A stretch of 64,000 bases of DNA from Leuctra nigra (Eukaryota > Arthropoda > Insecta > Plecoptera > Leuctridae): contig OW203766.1 in NCBI GenBank assembly GCA_934045905.1, positions 16,486,309-16,550,308 of the forward strand. Direction: 5' to 3'. Numbering within the stretch: position 1 is the stretch's first letter; the number at the start of each line of letters is the position of its first letter. Of the stretch, positions 21,573-34,065 are shown piece after piece. A model generated the notes under the pieces. The model saw nothing but the letters and a program-made list of their open reading frames with translations, searched no databases and was not told the DNA's origin. Both the position numbers and the translations under genes were made by a program.

Positions 21573-22484
21573 TATAGCGTACGTTTCGAATCTAAATTTA
21601 GAAATGGCGCTCGCCACTCTCCTAGCGGCCACTGGGTGAACCGCGAAATTGTGGACAAGAGTTCTGAAAATAATGGCCGCCACGTTGTGTTCTTATGGCC
21701 ATTGCCGCAGTGATTTTCGTCATTATTTAGGCAAATGTGCGTTGGGTTTGGTAAGTTCGAGATTCCCGAGCCTATATAAACATATTGTGAAGTGAGAAAC
21801 GTTGTGTTAGGCCGTTTAGGAGCCATGGATTTAACTGAATCAGTTAAAGAAAACTGCGCCTATTTGTGCAACAAGTGCTGTGCTACCGGCACTTGCAACA
21901 GTGAATTTCTCGTTATTATTTTAGAAATCATGTATGCAAATGTTGTATTTAACCCAAAGAAACATATTTTAAAGTGAGGAAAGTGAGTTAGGTCGTGTGT
22001 GAACCGAGGATTTACCGAAATCATGTTAAAAATGACAGGCCGATTTGTCACGTAAACGTCAGTGGGCGTATTTTGAATTGCGTACTTTTTTGTAATAATA
22101 ACATACAATAAAACTCAAAGATATACTGAATGATGATATTAAACATTATTTATTACACAATTACATTGATAAACATCCATTAAGCACGATTTATTCCATT
22201 TTACCTATGCCGATTCCCAGCTGTCACTTGTATTTTTTCTGCCATACTACAATATCAAATCATGCCAGGAATTGTCTCTAGTACTGCTCTAAGGTCAAGT
22301 ATAATGAGTTAATGCAAAATAGCACTTCTTTAGGGCCAAGTTTAATGACCACAATGTCAGAATTAACTTCGTTTTATACAGTTAATCAAATGGGCATGTG
22401 ACAAGAATGTCCGTACTTTTGACTGGATGCGCGCGCACCCAGAGCTGTGACGTCACGACCAGGCTATTCGAAACGTACGCTATA
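21573..22484. mobile_element. Region bounded by 19-bp perfect inverted repeats, with THAP-like fragments
   Basis: TATAGCGTACGTTTCGAAT at 21573-21591 is exactly inverted at 22466-22484. Inside, a 40-codon frame (21673-21795, starting MAATLCSYGHCRSD and ending KHIVK) is followed about 182 bp later by a diverged copy ending KKHILK. The C-x4-C spacing and later F-P suggest a decayed THAP-type zinc finger, a domain found in P-element-like transposases. No TSD was found. Confidence 0.35.
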
Positions 22485-22630
22485 CGTGAAATTTCGCTCT
22501 GGAGGCCAGAATTTGATTCCCGCGGTCGACCTTGCTGACTGAGGAGGACGTTCGCGGTTTCACTCAGTTTTAGGGCTAATGCTGGGACGGTTCCCGCCTA
22601 ATAAATCACGACTGCCTCCTTTCAATATCT
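22485..22630 (+). mobile_element. tRNA-derived SINE fragment (same family as 29105-29380)
   Basis: A box-B-like AATTTGATTCCCGCGG near 22510 is followed by the family body GGCTAATGCTGGGACGGTTC and CACGACTGCCTCCTTTC. It lacks a clear box A. Confidence 0.45.
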
Positions 22631-25066
22631 TTTTATTATTATACCCCAATCATCTTCGTACAATTAAATTCGCGATTTATCTACCTAGTGATTTTACACG
22701 CAAGGTGATATCGAATATAACTGGATGAAATCTCTTCTTCCGCTTCTTTCTTCTGTTTCTGGATTGAAGAATAACGCTTAGGGTAAGAGGAACTCCTCAA
22801 CCATTGGCCAGAGTCATATTCACGGCCAACGGTGGTGGAGTTACCAGAACCCACTGCATTGTCGTCTCAGGTTCGACTCCAGGCGATGTCTCTCGCACGC
22901 CAGGTAGAACCAAGTCGGCTATTGTCTGCTGCTCGGCGGATTTCAACGCTCGTCGATGCTCCGCATGGCCATGCGGTCAGGCAGATGTTCGCCTCCCTCG
23001 AGGACGAGCGCGGAGCGGGAGGGTGCGGGGGCATCACACCTAGAGCAACGGACAGGTTGCCGGGTGACCTTCGATGCGGCTCGCTTGCCTGCTTGGGAAG
23101 TTAGCCAACACAGACAGCAACTTCTTCTGTTTCTCTGTGCAGAGTTGGGCCGGAGTGAAAGATAATTGGCCGCACACTGTTGCCAGAATATGCTCGGCGT
23201 CGTCGGCGTCTACGCGAGCACTGATTTACACCCACATCCCCGACTAGACTAAACCGAATTAGAAACAAAATCAATTCTTGGATATTCGCACGAACGAAGT
23301 AACATCAAAAAGCAAACGTTCCGTAAAATCCAGTAACAATGGCACAAAAAATCATCGATTTGCTTATAACCCCCCTTTTGGCGCCAGAATCTTTCTACAT
23401 TCCTCTAAACCGCAGTACGCAAAAAGCATGATGTAATTATGTAATACCGAAATCTACATAACTGTCCCCAGAGCAAACGGAATTAAAATACAAGACAAAA
23501 ACTATCACAAAACCCAAGACCCTATACGCCCGCATTATGATTCAACAAAACGCCAGTTCCCCGTAAAGGCAGAACAAATCGAATTAATATAAACTGAATA
23601 ATAATACGAAATAATGTTATTAGAAAAGCATGCAGCTGTACCTTGTATGATATAAACGCCGGCTAGCTTCAGAGGCCGCTCGCTTCCTTTGTGCCGCACT
23701 TCACCTTGCTTCCAACCCCGATGCTGGCCTTCACTCGACTGTCCCCGTCCCGCTCCGGATCGGCCCGGTTGCCGCTACGCCAAGATGCCATGTGCTCGCG
23801 CACCACCACCAACCCCCGACCCCGCTCGACAAGGGTTTTAACGGTTTCTGGTCAATTCGTACCTTTCTTCCCTTCTTCGCATCATTTCCTTTCCTTTTTG
23901 CCCTTCCTTTTGAAAGAGAGGAAACACAAAGTGAACCTCTGGGGTTTTTGCCATGGTTTTGTTCCGAGTGAAATGAAATGGCGTTATTGTCATTTGGCAA
24001 AGCGAAACGCTCGAAGGGGAAACATTCTTGGAAAGTACAACCGAGAACAAGAAAATGTTCCCAACCGGAAACGTCCGTCTGCGTGTACTGCACATAAATG
24101 CAACTAGCACATAAGCCACAAAACTAAAATGTATTTTCCTGGGAAATCTGGCATTTATTTCCACAATAAAAGTTATCAACATGCATCTGAATAGTTAGTC
24201 TGAATAGTTGGTGACGCGAATTATTTACTACACAACTGTACCACATTACATGCAATGCATACCAAGACTGGATGAGAACGTGAAATTATTCAAATAGCAG
24301 ACGGGTAAATCAACCCACAATATCTTCGCTGATAAAAATGATAAAGAACCTAGTTATTCGACAATGCGAGTTGAAACTGCATTCGGTTCCTCGTGGAGAT
24401 TTCAATGCGGGAATAACCGACTAACCCTGCGGCGCGCCCGAGTATTTTCACGAAACAAACTTCTCGTGCATTCGCTCGATGACTCAGTTGCCAATTAATA
24501 ACATTCCACACTCCCACGCACTACTTGAACATAATATTGTAGATAATTAATAGGTAAGTTAATGGAATAACAAGCAATAAGAGAAATTGATTTATGTAAG
24601 ATAAAGTATGACTGAATTTGCAGAGTAGGTACAGTTCTATACATCTATTAATTGCTCAGTGCAATTTCTATTACTTGCTACTAACTTGGCTTAGCACAAT
24701 ACACAAAAGAATTTGAATAATCCGGTTCACATGGATCTCTATTCTCTAGACCATGGAGCCACCATCTTGCGAGCGATCGACCACGCCGCCAAAAAATTTA
24801 CTAAAGCTGTTTTTATTTCTCTACAATAGTTTTATGGACGAATTTGGTCTCATATCTACAGACAATCAAGATCAATCAATGAACTTGATCGTGTTTTGTA
24901 AATATTCTTTATAATTGACATAAAACTTGACAAAAATGTGATTTTTGAGCCACCTCGTGGTCGCCGGCAAATGGCTACCTGACGACAAGACAAAGCCGGT
25001 TTCAAATTACTCAAGAAATACCTAGAAATCGACGTATAGTTTGAGTGAATGAACATGTTGATTTAC
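22631..25066. other. Intergenic with GC-rich islands (22800-23160, 23640-23840), no gene supported
   Basis: The GC-rich islands give overlapping ORFs on several frames but none resembles a known family or has consistent splice sites. A SINE B-box-like GGTTCGACTCCAGG lies at about 22868. A TATAAA at 23651-23656 lacks a correctly spaced initiator. Confidence 0.35.
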
Positions 25067-25132
25067 CTGATGATGAAATCCGACCAGATATCCTCGCGAG
25101 AAGCTGCGTCCTGGAGATGAGAAGAAGAGCAT
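25067..25132 (-). CDS. Candidate first coding exon (22 codons) on the minus strand
   Basis: On the minus strand an ATG at 25132 opens MLFFSSPGRSFSRGYLVGF and reaches a strong donor CAG|GTAAAT at 25067/25066 in phase 0. It follows about 270 bp of GC-rich leader (25133-25400) with CT-rich runs, as in an insect 5' UTR or promoter. Downstream exons would lie at lower coordinates, but I could not identify them. The peptide is not recognised. Confidence 0.25.
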
Positions 25133-26448
25133 CGACCGCGCCGCGAGTTTTCCCACCACCACCGCCACTCGCCGACGTTGTGTGAAGAGTCCGCCAAGGT
25201 TAGAGTGAGTGAAGAACGAGGCGAGGCGCGCCTCTTGCTGCTCAGGTAGAGCTGAGCGGGCGGGGGGAGGCGACGGGGGAACACGACGACCTCGAGGCCA
25301 GGCTGGTCGGCAACAAGAGGAGAGAAAGAGAGAGATGGTGTGTGTGAGTGAGATGAGGGGGCTAAGAATAGCGTCCGTGCACTGCACATTCTTGCAGCTG
25401 AGGATCGAACCCTGATACCTCTACCTGGTAGTGGTGGAGGTGATGACATAAATACTTCCCTCAGTCCTGTCATTAGTGGGGTATTCAGGGTGGAAGGGAA
25501 AATCTGCCTGGGGTGGGGTGGGGTCTGGAACTTGACGGAAATGTGTGCACAAATTTTTGGTTTTCAGTAGGGGTGCGAAGCTATTGATTATAGACTTGTT
25601 TTCAACTGTTGTCAAATTGCATTCGATCGGGTCCAATAAGCGAAATCTATTTTTTAGTGAAAACTGGACAAATTAAATGGATCCTAATCTTATTAGGACA
25701 AATATTGAAGAAATCACAGTCAGCAATGGGCAATGCACAAAAAACCTATTTGCTTTGCTAATAATGTACAAAGAATTTCAAAATCCCCAAATTCTACATG
25801 TGATTTAATTTTTTAAAATGAACCTTGCCAAAAACAGATGTCCCCCCCCCCCCCCCCTCCCATGGGCCATCCCTATCTATTTCAAACCACAACTTCCCTT
25901 CATTCGCTGGAACCACGGACTTCCTTCCTTCCTTCAGAGTTCAGATGATTCAGAAACGGAAGAGGAAACTGCAACGTTGCAAGCTTCCCTTCTTTTCAAC
26001 ACCAAAATCAAGAATACACTGCTAAAACGAAAGGAATTCGCAATAACGTTTTGGTACTGAGCCTTTTCGACTTTAGGCTTTATCTGCAAAATGTTGCCGA
26101 TCTATAAAAGTGGATAGAGCACGTAAAAAGATCACATAATGTTACATTTCGAGGTCTTTTTGTAATTTTTTTCGACAGATAATTTTATAAATATTTAAAA
26201 ATTAGGTTTGATTATACTTTCAAATTTTTTTGTCAGATGACGAGTCATGATATGAGCCACGCTAGTCTTCAAATCACACAGAATATCACTGTGATTATTT
26301 GTCAAGTATGAGCTGTCATTTCAATTAGTCAGGGAATCTGAGAATGTTGTTAATTGTTATAATTAGGTAATTCTTGAATGATTATTCATGGGTTGTTCAA
26401 AATGTCGGTATCACTGCAACAAGAGATGATCTCTATCTATAACTAATA
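25133..26448. other. GC-rich leader region (to about 25420), then AT-rich intergenic
   Basis: The first 290 bp may be a promoter or 5' UTR for the minus-strand exon candidate. The rest holds a poly(C) run near 25842 and nothing else recognised. Confidence 0.35.
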
Positions 26449-26970
26449 TTGTGAAAACTCTTTGTGTAACGCGTCGATAAGCGAGATCTATTGCAAATGC
26501 TGTGTGTGAGTTACTGTTCTATAGGCCTTGTGAAAACAGTAAACACAAACTTAATTATTTGAAATTGAGGTGCATACTTTATCAATGAAACAAATTTGAC
26601 AAATGTTTCAAAAATCTATTTAATTGTATAAATTATTCAAGTCTTTAGATTGTATTTGGTTTTACTGAAATCGTGTAAAATCTGATGAATTGGTCGAAAT
26701 GACTTTGTAAAATAGGAAATTTATCGAACCATCACATATAATTTTTACTTTTCAATCAATCGGAAAGTTGCTCGAAAATGTTACACTGCCGAATTATCCT
26801 TCTGATAATTTTACAGGGATCTTGTAATATTCTGGTAGAAGAAGAACAATAAAAATGTATAGAATTTTACAAGTGAATTCGCACTTCGCAGGTAAGATTA
26901 TGTGCAAAATTTAAAATCTATTGATTTATTGGTGTGACGTGTGACCTGGGCAGTGCAGACAAAATACAAA
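26449..26970 (-). mobile_element. Helentron/HINE-like repeat, degraded minus copy
   Basis: The 3' signature is present in reverse (CTCTTTGTGTAACGCGTCGATAAGCGAG) but the final CTAG is lost. The body word GACCTGGGCAGTG is near 26950, as in copy 4. Confidence 0.5.
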
Positions 26971-27534
26971 TAAAGTTCAGCATCTTACTCAGTCCTGGAT
27001 CAAGACAAGCTTCTTGAGTTCTGTTTATCCAGAGGCTAATGAGCTCTTCTCTTCCAAGCTGCTAACGCCCATCCAGCGTCAAGAAGCGAGATGCAGCATC
27101 ACTGGTCCACAGACTGGTTATTATCAACTCTTGGACGTGAGCAGGGCGTGAGATCATACCGAGCAGATTCGTAACTGAGATAATAGTGATGGAAGAAAAA
27201 ATAAACCGGACGCCGAAATTCAATATCGACATTTATCAGAACAAGAATTAGGTTGCTGAAATCTGTCTCGATTACTCTTTTTAATCTCAGAATGATTGCA
27301 TTTTTTTCACAAGGTTAAGTATTTTCACATGTCATAATACTTACATGGAAAATGCCTTCAGAGTTACCCAGATCATAAAACAACTGCTTGTAAAATCGAG
27401 TGTAGATAGCGTTGATGCTCTTAATTTTATGAGTCTTATGGCACCATTTCTGTTTGTTTTCTAGACACTTAGCAAAATCCTCATACCATTGAATTTCTCT
27501 CGTACATAAGTATTATATTGCTTGAAAAGTGAAA

Positions 27535-28090
27535 ATTAACCGTTTGTCCGATCAGGTTCAAGTTTTGCATGATCATTGTGGCCATCATTTTATCAGATTT
27601 TACAAAGTTTCAGCCATATCGGTAAATAACTGCAAGAGTTATTACCATTTTATGATTGTTTTGAATTTCAAAAAAATTATCACTGCTCCTAGAATAGAAT
27701 AGAATAGAATAGAATTTTATTAACAGCTTAGGAATACAATGTACATTATTAATAAGATATTAAAATGCACACGTAAATTTTTCCAGTGGCTGCTAGTCAG
27801 CTGTTGTAGCATCAAGTTTCAGTTCAGTGATATGATCAGATTCTAATCTATTAATGAACATTTCTAATGAAGGATTTGAGCTACAGTTCTAATGGATGAT
27901 CGAGAATTATTTGATTGAATGCGTTAATGTCATTAGCTTCAGATATCTCAAGTGGCAGTTCATTCCATAGCCTCGATGACATTTGATTTGATGTCTTCGT
28001 AACTATAAACACCAACTTTTATAAGAAAATTAATTATCATGCAATACTAGTGCTCGCTCATCAACGCGTTACACCGAGTGTTTTCTTGCC
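27535..28090 (+). mobile_element. Helentron/HINE-like repeat split by a LINE tail
   Basis: Body words (GTTTGTCCGATCAGGTTCAAG) occur from 27540 and the 3' signature GTGCTCGCTCATCAACGCG at about 28050-28068. The end is altered to TTTTCTTGCC. A LINE fragment lies between the two parts. Confidence 0.5.
27687..28005 (-). mobile_element. 3' end of a non-LTR retrotransposon (LINE)
   Basis: On the minus strand the phrase LWNELPLEISEANDINAFNQ is readable; 'LWN.LP..I......F' is the typical C-terminal block of LINE ORF2. It is followed by a stop, about 200 bp of 3' UTR, AATAAAA and an (ATTCT)n tail at 27687-27715. It is a 5'-truncated, decayed copy inside a Helentron-like repeat. Confidence 0.6.
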
Positions 28091-29104
28091 ACATGAATAT
28101 GTCTTCATCAATCCCATCATGAAGCAATGCGCCTGCACTCAAGAAGAAATGCATCTCCTCTCTAACAACTGCATTATTGATCGGCCCGATGCATATTAAT
28201 TCCACTCAGCCATGAGACAAACCACGTCTCTTCCCGCTTTATGGGTGGATAAGTAGAGTTTCTGTGCCATGTACTTGTTCTCGAGCTTGGAAACAGGTTG
28301 ATAAATGCTGCCATTAAACAGTCTGGATGTGGAAACACAGAGACGAAAAAATCACCATGTTTTACGGCGATGAATACTCGGAAAATAATGGGTGGAAAAT
28401 TAATCCAGTGTCTTTTATAATGGGTTTAGCAGAGCAATAACATTGTCCTGTCGGTGGGCTAAATTGCGTTGGATGGATCATTGGACGATGGAAACTGATG
28501 GGAACATTCTCCACACAGTGGTCCGTTTGAGGATGCTGTAAAGATGGACGCTAAACAGAGAAATGTCCCTGCAAAAATATACCATTGATGACATAAATAC
28601 CGATTTGTCCACTTACTTTAAGAATTTCTAAACGCCTTGTCAACAGGCACGTAAGAATAGAGGGAAATGGGGGGGGGGGGAAATCACCCCCTAAAACTGA
28701 TTCAATTCCACTTCCTATAATTTTTATCCATGTCAAGATAAAAATACATCACATAGAATGCACCAAATTCACGTCAAAAATCAAATACTTTCTGGGGTTT
28801 GCGCCCCGGACCCACATTGCACTTGAGACCCCTATTGTCTTCGTATGCAATCGTATCTTTCGCAAAGTATTTTGCAATGTTGTCCCTTCCTCACCCTCTT
28901 CCCCCCCCCCCCCCGTCTCCCACCCTCCTTATCAATTTAGTTTCTACGCGCCTGTTGCCAGCGCTGCTTTTCCGACTGAGGAGACTGAGTATGACTGTGT
29001 AGTACTGACCTGAACAAACAGGGGTAACCTGGAATGATGTAGAAGACAAATTTGCATATTTTCATAGCTTACAAAATGAAAATTGCAAAAAATGTATGTC
29101 ATTC
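28091..29104. other. Intergenic with poly(G) 28669 and poly(C) 28901
   Basis: 28100-28550 looks like single-copy sequence without a coding frame. 28795-28815 carries the GGGGTTTGCGCCCCGGACCC word that recurs in several poly(C)-linked repeats (19365, 39240, 48935). Confidence 0.35.
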
Positions 29105-29380
29105 AATTTTTTTATGGTGTTTAACGTCGCACTATTCTGCAGCGAGGCTAATGGCGACGGATGAATGATTATGATGATGATTGGGAGATGATGGCGAAGT
29201 GTAGGTAAGGATGGAAGGAGGGAAGGAGGCGGTCGTGACCTATTAGTAGGGTACCTTCCCAGCATTTGCCTGTCGACTGAGGAAATACCAATTAAAACCC
29301 CAGTCAGGAAGGGCAGCCGCGGGAATCGAACCCGGGCCTCCGGAATACAAGTTCAGAGCGTTACCACTCAGCTAAATCCC
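29105..29380 (-). mobile_element. tRNA-derived SINE, best copy
   Basis: On the minus strand the head is GGGATTTAGCTGAGTGGTAA (box A) and CCCGGGTTCGATTCCCGC (box B). The body contains AATGCTGGGAAGGTACCC and GGTCACGACCGCCTCCTTCC, and the tail CAGAATAGTGCGACGTTAAAC followed by CACCATAAAAAAA. This is a complete tRNA-head SINE of about 275 bp. Confidence 0.75.
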
Positions 29381-30692
29381 AAAATATTGTAAATTTTATG
29401 CCATATCATAACTTCATTCAGCAATTGGACGATATTTGGGCAGAGGAAACATCAAGCGAACCTCTTGTTATCACAAAATCTCAGTGTTTCAATGTTGCTA
29501 CCCAAAATAACGAACGAAAATTGCACTGACCAGATCAAGGTTGGATTTCGTTCGGACCGGTCCAGTTGAAGATTGGGCCGCAGCATCCTAATGACCGCAA
29601 ATAGACCAGGGTTCAAGGAGATGCGAGAAGGTCGACAACTCGCTGACTTGTTTCGGGGTTTCAAACCCGGTCAGATGAGTTGCCATGGCAACATGATGAC
29701 AGTGACACTTCGAACCGGGCACCCCGCTGAGATTGGAGGAAAAATGAATAAATACTAGGAATGAAATTACTTGAAAATGAGACATGGAATTAAAACCCAT
29801 GGACAAAAGAAGAGATCCGAAAATAAAATAGTGACAATTACCCCCCCCCCCCCCCCCGAAATTAGCAATTCTGTAAAAACAATATCAAATGATTATAAAA
29901 GTTGGAGCAAATATTGCAGTCAGTAATAAACAGTAAACTCTAAGCGGTATCAATAATTGTTCAAAATTTGATTTTATAACATCAGTATATTAAGCTTTCG
30001 GACATTTTAATTTCCCCCCCCCCCCCCCCCCCCCCCCCACGTTTTAAAAAATATACGTAAGTTTCAATTTGATCAGAAGAAAATAATGACCTGTGAATGA
30101 CCCAGAAGGACAAAAAAAAATGATGCAAAAAAGAAAACGCTCTCTCCGTTCTCACGTAATGTTCTTAATTTCTGGTTTGGAACAAGCGTAGATGAATTGT
30201 TTCGGTCACCAAGTGAAGGGTGCAGGGAAAGAACGCTATGAGTCAATTTTTTGAAAAAATTAGTTTAATTTGTATATTCTTGCAGTGATTTTTAAGAGCG
30301 GTTTTTAGAAAATATTGCCATAAAATCTTGAAAAACTCAATTGAAATATCGATTTCTATGGAAGATAGATACAACTTTCAACATAAAACTTCGTTTATGT
30401 CAGTTTCATCCGAATGTGACTTATAGCGTTATTTCCCTGTACCTACCACCACACTATACGCTATTACCTCACGATGCATTGTGTCTTGGATGCAAGTGCA
30501 ATGAGAGAGCGAGTGTACGTCTTCATAGCTCCTCGAGATACTCGTCTGAATTTCACGTCGGATTCAAGTTTTTCACTCCTGGATCTCTAGAAGGTCATCG
30601 TGATTTCATCCTCTCCTTTCACCAATCAGATGATGATTGATCCAAGTCCATTGCACACGACTTCAGCCAAGTTTACACTGCAAGTGTCCTGG
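29381..30692. other. Intergenic with poly(C) tracts at 29840 and 30014
   Basis: No gene or repeat family is recognised apart from the homopolymer tracts. Confidence 0.35.
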
Positions 30693-31014
30693 AATAGTTT
30701 TTGAACGAGATCCTGTGATTATTTGGAGAAAATTACAAATGGAACCATTTTGATCAATTTAAAATTTTGCAAGGGCATTGGGATCAACATTATATGTGTT
30801 TTTGAAAATTTTAAGACAAATCTGTAAAGTACTTCAAGTGTAATTGATATTTACGGACATTTTAAGCGTGTTGTGGAATATTTTGTCAAATTTCTTGCAA
30901 AGACACCTTGTAATCACTGCTCATTTGACGCATATTTTTTCATCGATTTCCAAGGAGCTCATATAGAGGATAATTTCACACGCAAATGAATTCGCATGCA
31001 ATACGTTTTCCTAG
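30693..31014 (+). mobile_element. Helentron/HINE-like 3' fragment
   Basis: Begins inside the body (GAACGAGATCCTGTGATT, shared with 12985 and 14095) and ends ATACGTTTTCCTAG|T. The CTCGCTCATCAACG block is degraded. Confidence 0.5.
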
Positions 31015-31019
31015 TACCT

Positions 31020-31218
31020 ATTATGATTAGAAGATGATGATTCATGGAAGGTGGCAAGGACGCGGTCGTGGCCTATTAGTAGGAAGACTTCCCCGAATTA
31101 GAATTTGATTGAGGCAGATCGCGAATTACCTCAGTCAAGGGCCGGGCGCGGGATCGAACCCAGGACTACAGAGTCCAATCCAGAGCTTTGCTGCGTGAGC
31201 CAACTTGCTCCGCTCCTG
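31020..31218 (-). mobile_element. tRNA-derived SINE, reverse copy
   Basis: On the minus strand the head is TTGGCTCACGCAGCAAAGC and CTGGGTTCGATCCCGC; the body contains GGCCACGACCGCGTCC. It faces the SINE at 31363 head to head. Confidence 0.6.
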
Positions 31219-31362
31219 TAACCATTATGAGCGATTATCAGTGTCCATTTATAGGAGGAAAAAATAGTCGAAGAATAATTAAAAACAATGTCTCCCTCTT
31301 CTGTTTTGTTATCAATTGTTGTTTGAGCTCCGAATTTGAATTTACATTTTGTAAATTGACTG

Positions 31363-31541
31363 AGCAATTTGGCTCAGGCAGAATACTCTGGACTCTCACT
31401 CCGAAGATCTTGAGTTCGATGATCGAGGCCGTCCTTCCTGATTGATCTTCCTGATTGCTGGGAATATCCCCGACTATTCCCACCACATCTCCCCTTTATT
31501 CCCATAATTATCTTTGCAGAACAGTGCGACGCTAAACACGC
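31363..31541 (+). mobile_element. tRNA-derived SINE, forward copy
   Basis: Head TTGGCTCAGGCAGAATACTC, box-B-like TTGAGTTCGATGATCG, tail CAGAACAGTGCGACGCTAAAC, the same tail as the 29-kb copy. Confidence 0.6.
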
Positions 31542-32186
31542 CAATTCTGCTAATTTTCTGGCGACTGGAAATCGAAAGACGACTCTCTCTGCAGTATCAA
31601 AACATACATACATACAGTATGAAATACAGTATCAAAAGTAAAATCTACTTTGACGACAGAAGAATAATATAGGTATCTTGCGAAAAGAAGTAAACATTCT
31701 ATTATATAAGTCAGTTCTATAAATGGTCTATAACTGTATTTATATCAATAATGATTCAGTAGTATGGTATCTTATGCTCCAAAACTGCACCACAAGCAAC
31801 ACAGCATTTTTCTCATGGGCTCGCTTCCCCCCATTTGGTCAAGTTTCAACCATCAAGTTCTGTGTCCCCGCATTGTGCTTGTTATTTCAAAGCATTGTCC
31901 GTAGCTGGAGTCGACGCCGAGACCATGGTGGTGGACCCGACTGACCACCTGCTCGTGAGAAGCAATGACAATGCCATGAGTGACACTTCCAAGTCTTCAC
32001 GTTGTTCTCCACCGTTCAAGAGGAAACTTCAGACGTTGAGGAATCACGCGGTGGAGATTCTTGGCGGGAAATACTTGCCCGGTTGCCGCGGGGGAGGTTT
32101 TACCTGGAAATTTCACGCTTCCCTTCACTACAAACCTGCTGTCTTGAATTCCACAAGAGTTCATTAATAAGTGTATCTTTTTTTAT
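31542..32186. other. Intergenic with a possible orphan exon at about 31909-32095
   Basis: After a CCGTAG acceptor-like site at about 31907, a plus-strand frame reads AGVDAETMVVDPTDHLLV and on to SPPFKRKLQTLRNHAVEIL in GC-richer sequence. No strong donor follows and the family is not recognised. Confidence 0.25.
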
Positions 32187-32360
32187 ATAAAGACTGGTCC
32201 TATTTTGAGTGAAGTGGGCAGAAACTGGACAAAATCAGCAAAGTAGTAGTTGAATGTAATTGGGGGGTGCATAAGTAACAATGAAATTAAAGTTATTTGT
32301 ATATTAACGTCCCACTCCCATGTATTAAAAAATCTAATTAGTAACTATATGAAAAGAATA
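32187..32360 (+). repeat. Dispersed repeat, copy inverted relative to 34262-34450
   Basis: About 90% alike by eye to the reverse complement of 34262-34450 (shared CAAAATCAGCAAAGTAGTAG and CCCATGTATTAAAAAAT). This copy has G6 where the other has about 24 C/G. Confidence 0.65.
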
Positions 32361-33842
32361 TAATGAAATGTTTAATTTTTGTGGCTGAAACTTGGGTGTC
32401 GTTTCAGTTATGGAACCGAGAGAATAGCAAGAGAAAATAACAGTGACGATTCCATGCCCCCCCCCCCCCCCCCCTTCCTCTGGAAGGAATTATTAAAGTA
32501 ACTAAAACTAAATACACGTATTCAAATTGTGTTAATATTAGAGGAAACTTACAAAAATAAAGTTTTTCAAATCGAGAATTGAATGCTGTGCCGGAAGAAC
32601 CATGAAACCAACAATTCCATTATTCTGAGTAAAAAGCCAAAAACTATTTCAATGACATATTATCACAATTACTTATTTTGGAAGATATGTGGGTGTTATT
32701 ATATAGGTTTCATTCAATAAATGGGTACCTGAACACAAAATGTATTACATTATTTATTTGGAAAGGGTAATATTTCAATTCCCTTTTGATTTGTAACTTT
32801 TCATCCGAGTTCCTCAGATACTTTCGTTGATTATCCATCCACCAGTTTTGTTTTCGTGCTTCTATTTAAATGAATTAACAGTTTTGGTGACACAATGCAG
32901 TCCGCACCGTCGGCTATCTAGAATCACATTCATTGTTCTTTTATGGCAGCCAACATTCATGATCAATTTGAGTAATGTCAACATTAAGAAAATCAAAATT
33001 TTAAGGTGGCAGTGAATAGACCTATAGACGCATGGTGATTCCATAAAAAAACCTATTTCGAAAAAAGTGTTGGTTTCAGGCGGTTATTCGGGCCCAGCAT
33101 TCAATTATTTGTCACTTTTATCGAAATATATGACAAAATTCTACGTTTTGCCCCCCCCCCCCCCCCTTCCTCCTTAATAAAATGTCTGAAATCATCACTG
33201 GAAAGAACATACAACGTTCTTCCAGCAGCCAAGTCTCGACACGACGAAGAACTTCGATCGAGACCACGTATCGATTAATCGCTTTGTCTCGGTGAAGAAT
33301 ATTCTCTCTTAGCTGGACGACATTCAAGAGCAATCAATTATGATTCGCATAGAAAGCAGCCACGCGATTGGCGGAGGAATAATGTTATGCGATGGAAGAA
33401 AAAGTGGTTGTGACCAGAAGCTCTCGGACGTACAGCAGCCATGTCGTCGAGAGACAAAAACTTGATCATATAATGACTTCGAGAACCCGAGTCTCCGACG
33501 AGAGTTTCCCAAGACACATCACTCATGAGTTGCAACATGGAGCTCGGTTAATCAAACAACTTCATCGGGAAATTAATTATGATTAGTACCTATAATGTAG
33601 TCGGCAATTGAATTGTCAGAACATCACATTTTTAATGAGTTTTTTAAAGAAATAACAGATCGCGAACTGATGCCTGCCTACATGAGAATAGTCGATTTTT
33701 AATTGTTCAGTTTCATCAGAAACATTTGAAATCATCTGAATGAGTAGAACAGACGATGGCCGATTACTCCATCAAAGAAAATAATATCCAACCCTGAAAT
33801 GTCGTTACCAGCGTTACTATGGTAGTTTTACCTTGGAGTTAT
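32361..33842. other. Intergenic with poly(C) at 32457 and 33150
   Basis: 33180-33590 is less AT-rich and looks single-copy but has no convincing reading frame. Confidence 0.35.
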
Positions 33843-33960
33843 AAACCGTTTGTGAAATCAATTTCAAATTTTTTATGGCCATTGCGACCAACATTTTATT
33901 AGATTTTAAAAAAATCATTAAATTCAGTCAAGAATTTGAAGCTTGTTTTAAGCATCAAGT
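33843..33960 (+). mobile_element. Helentron/HINE-like body fragment
   Basis: Contains AACCGTTTGTGAAATCAATTT and ATGGCCATTGCGACCAACAT, family body words without either end. Confidence 0.4.
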
Positions 33961-34065
33961 ATTATGCTCAGCACCTTTATCACATACAAATCATACGCAT
34001 TGTCTTTACATTACATCTGCTGCTTTCCAAGGTATAGAGCAGTAACTCTCATACAGCGTATCTGT

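Noticed and set aside
22804..23165. Three overlapping ORFs in a GC-rich island
   Set aside because: All three frames are open because of base composition; none matches a known family or has good splice sites.
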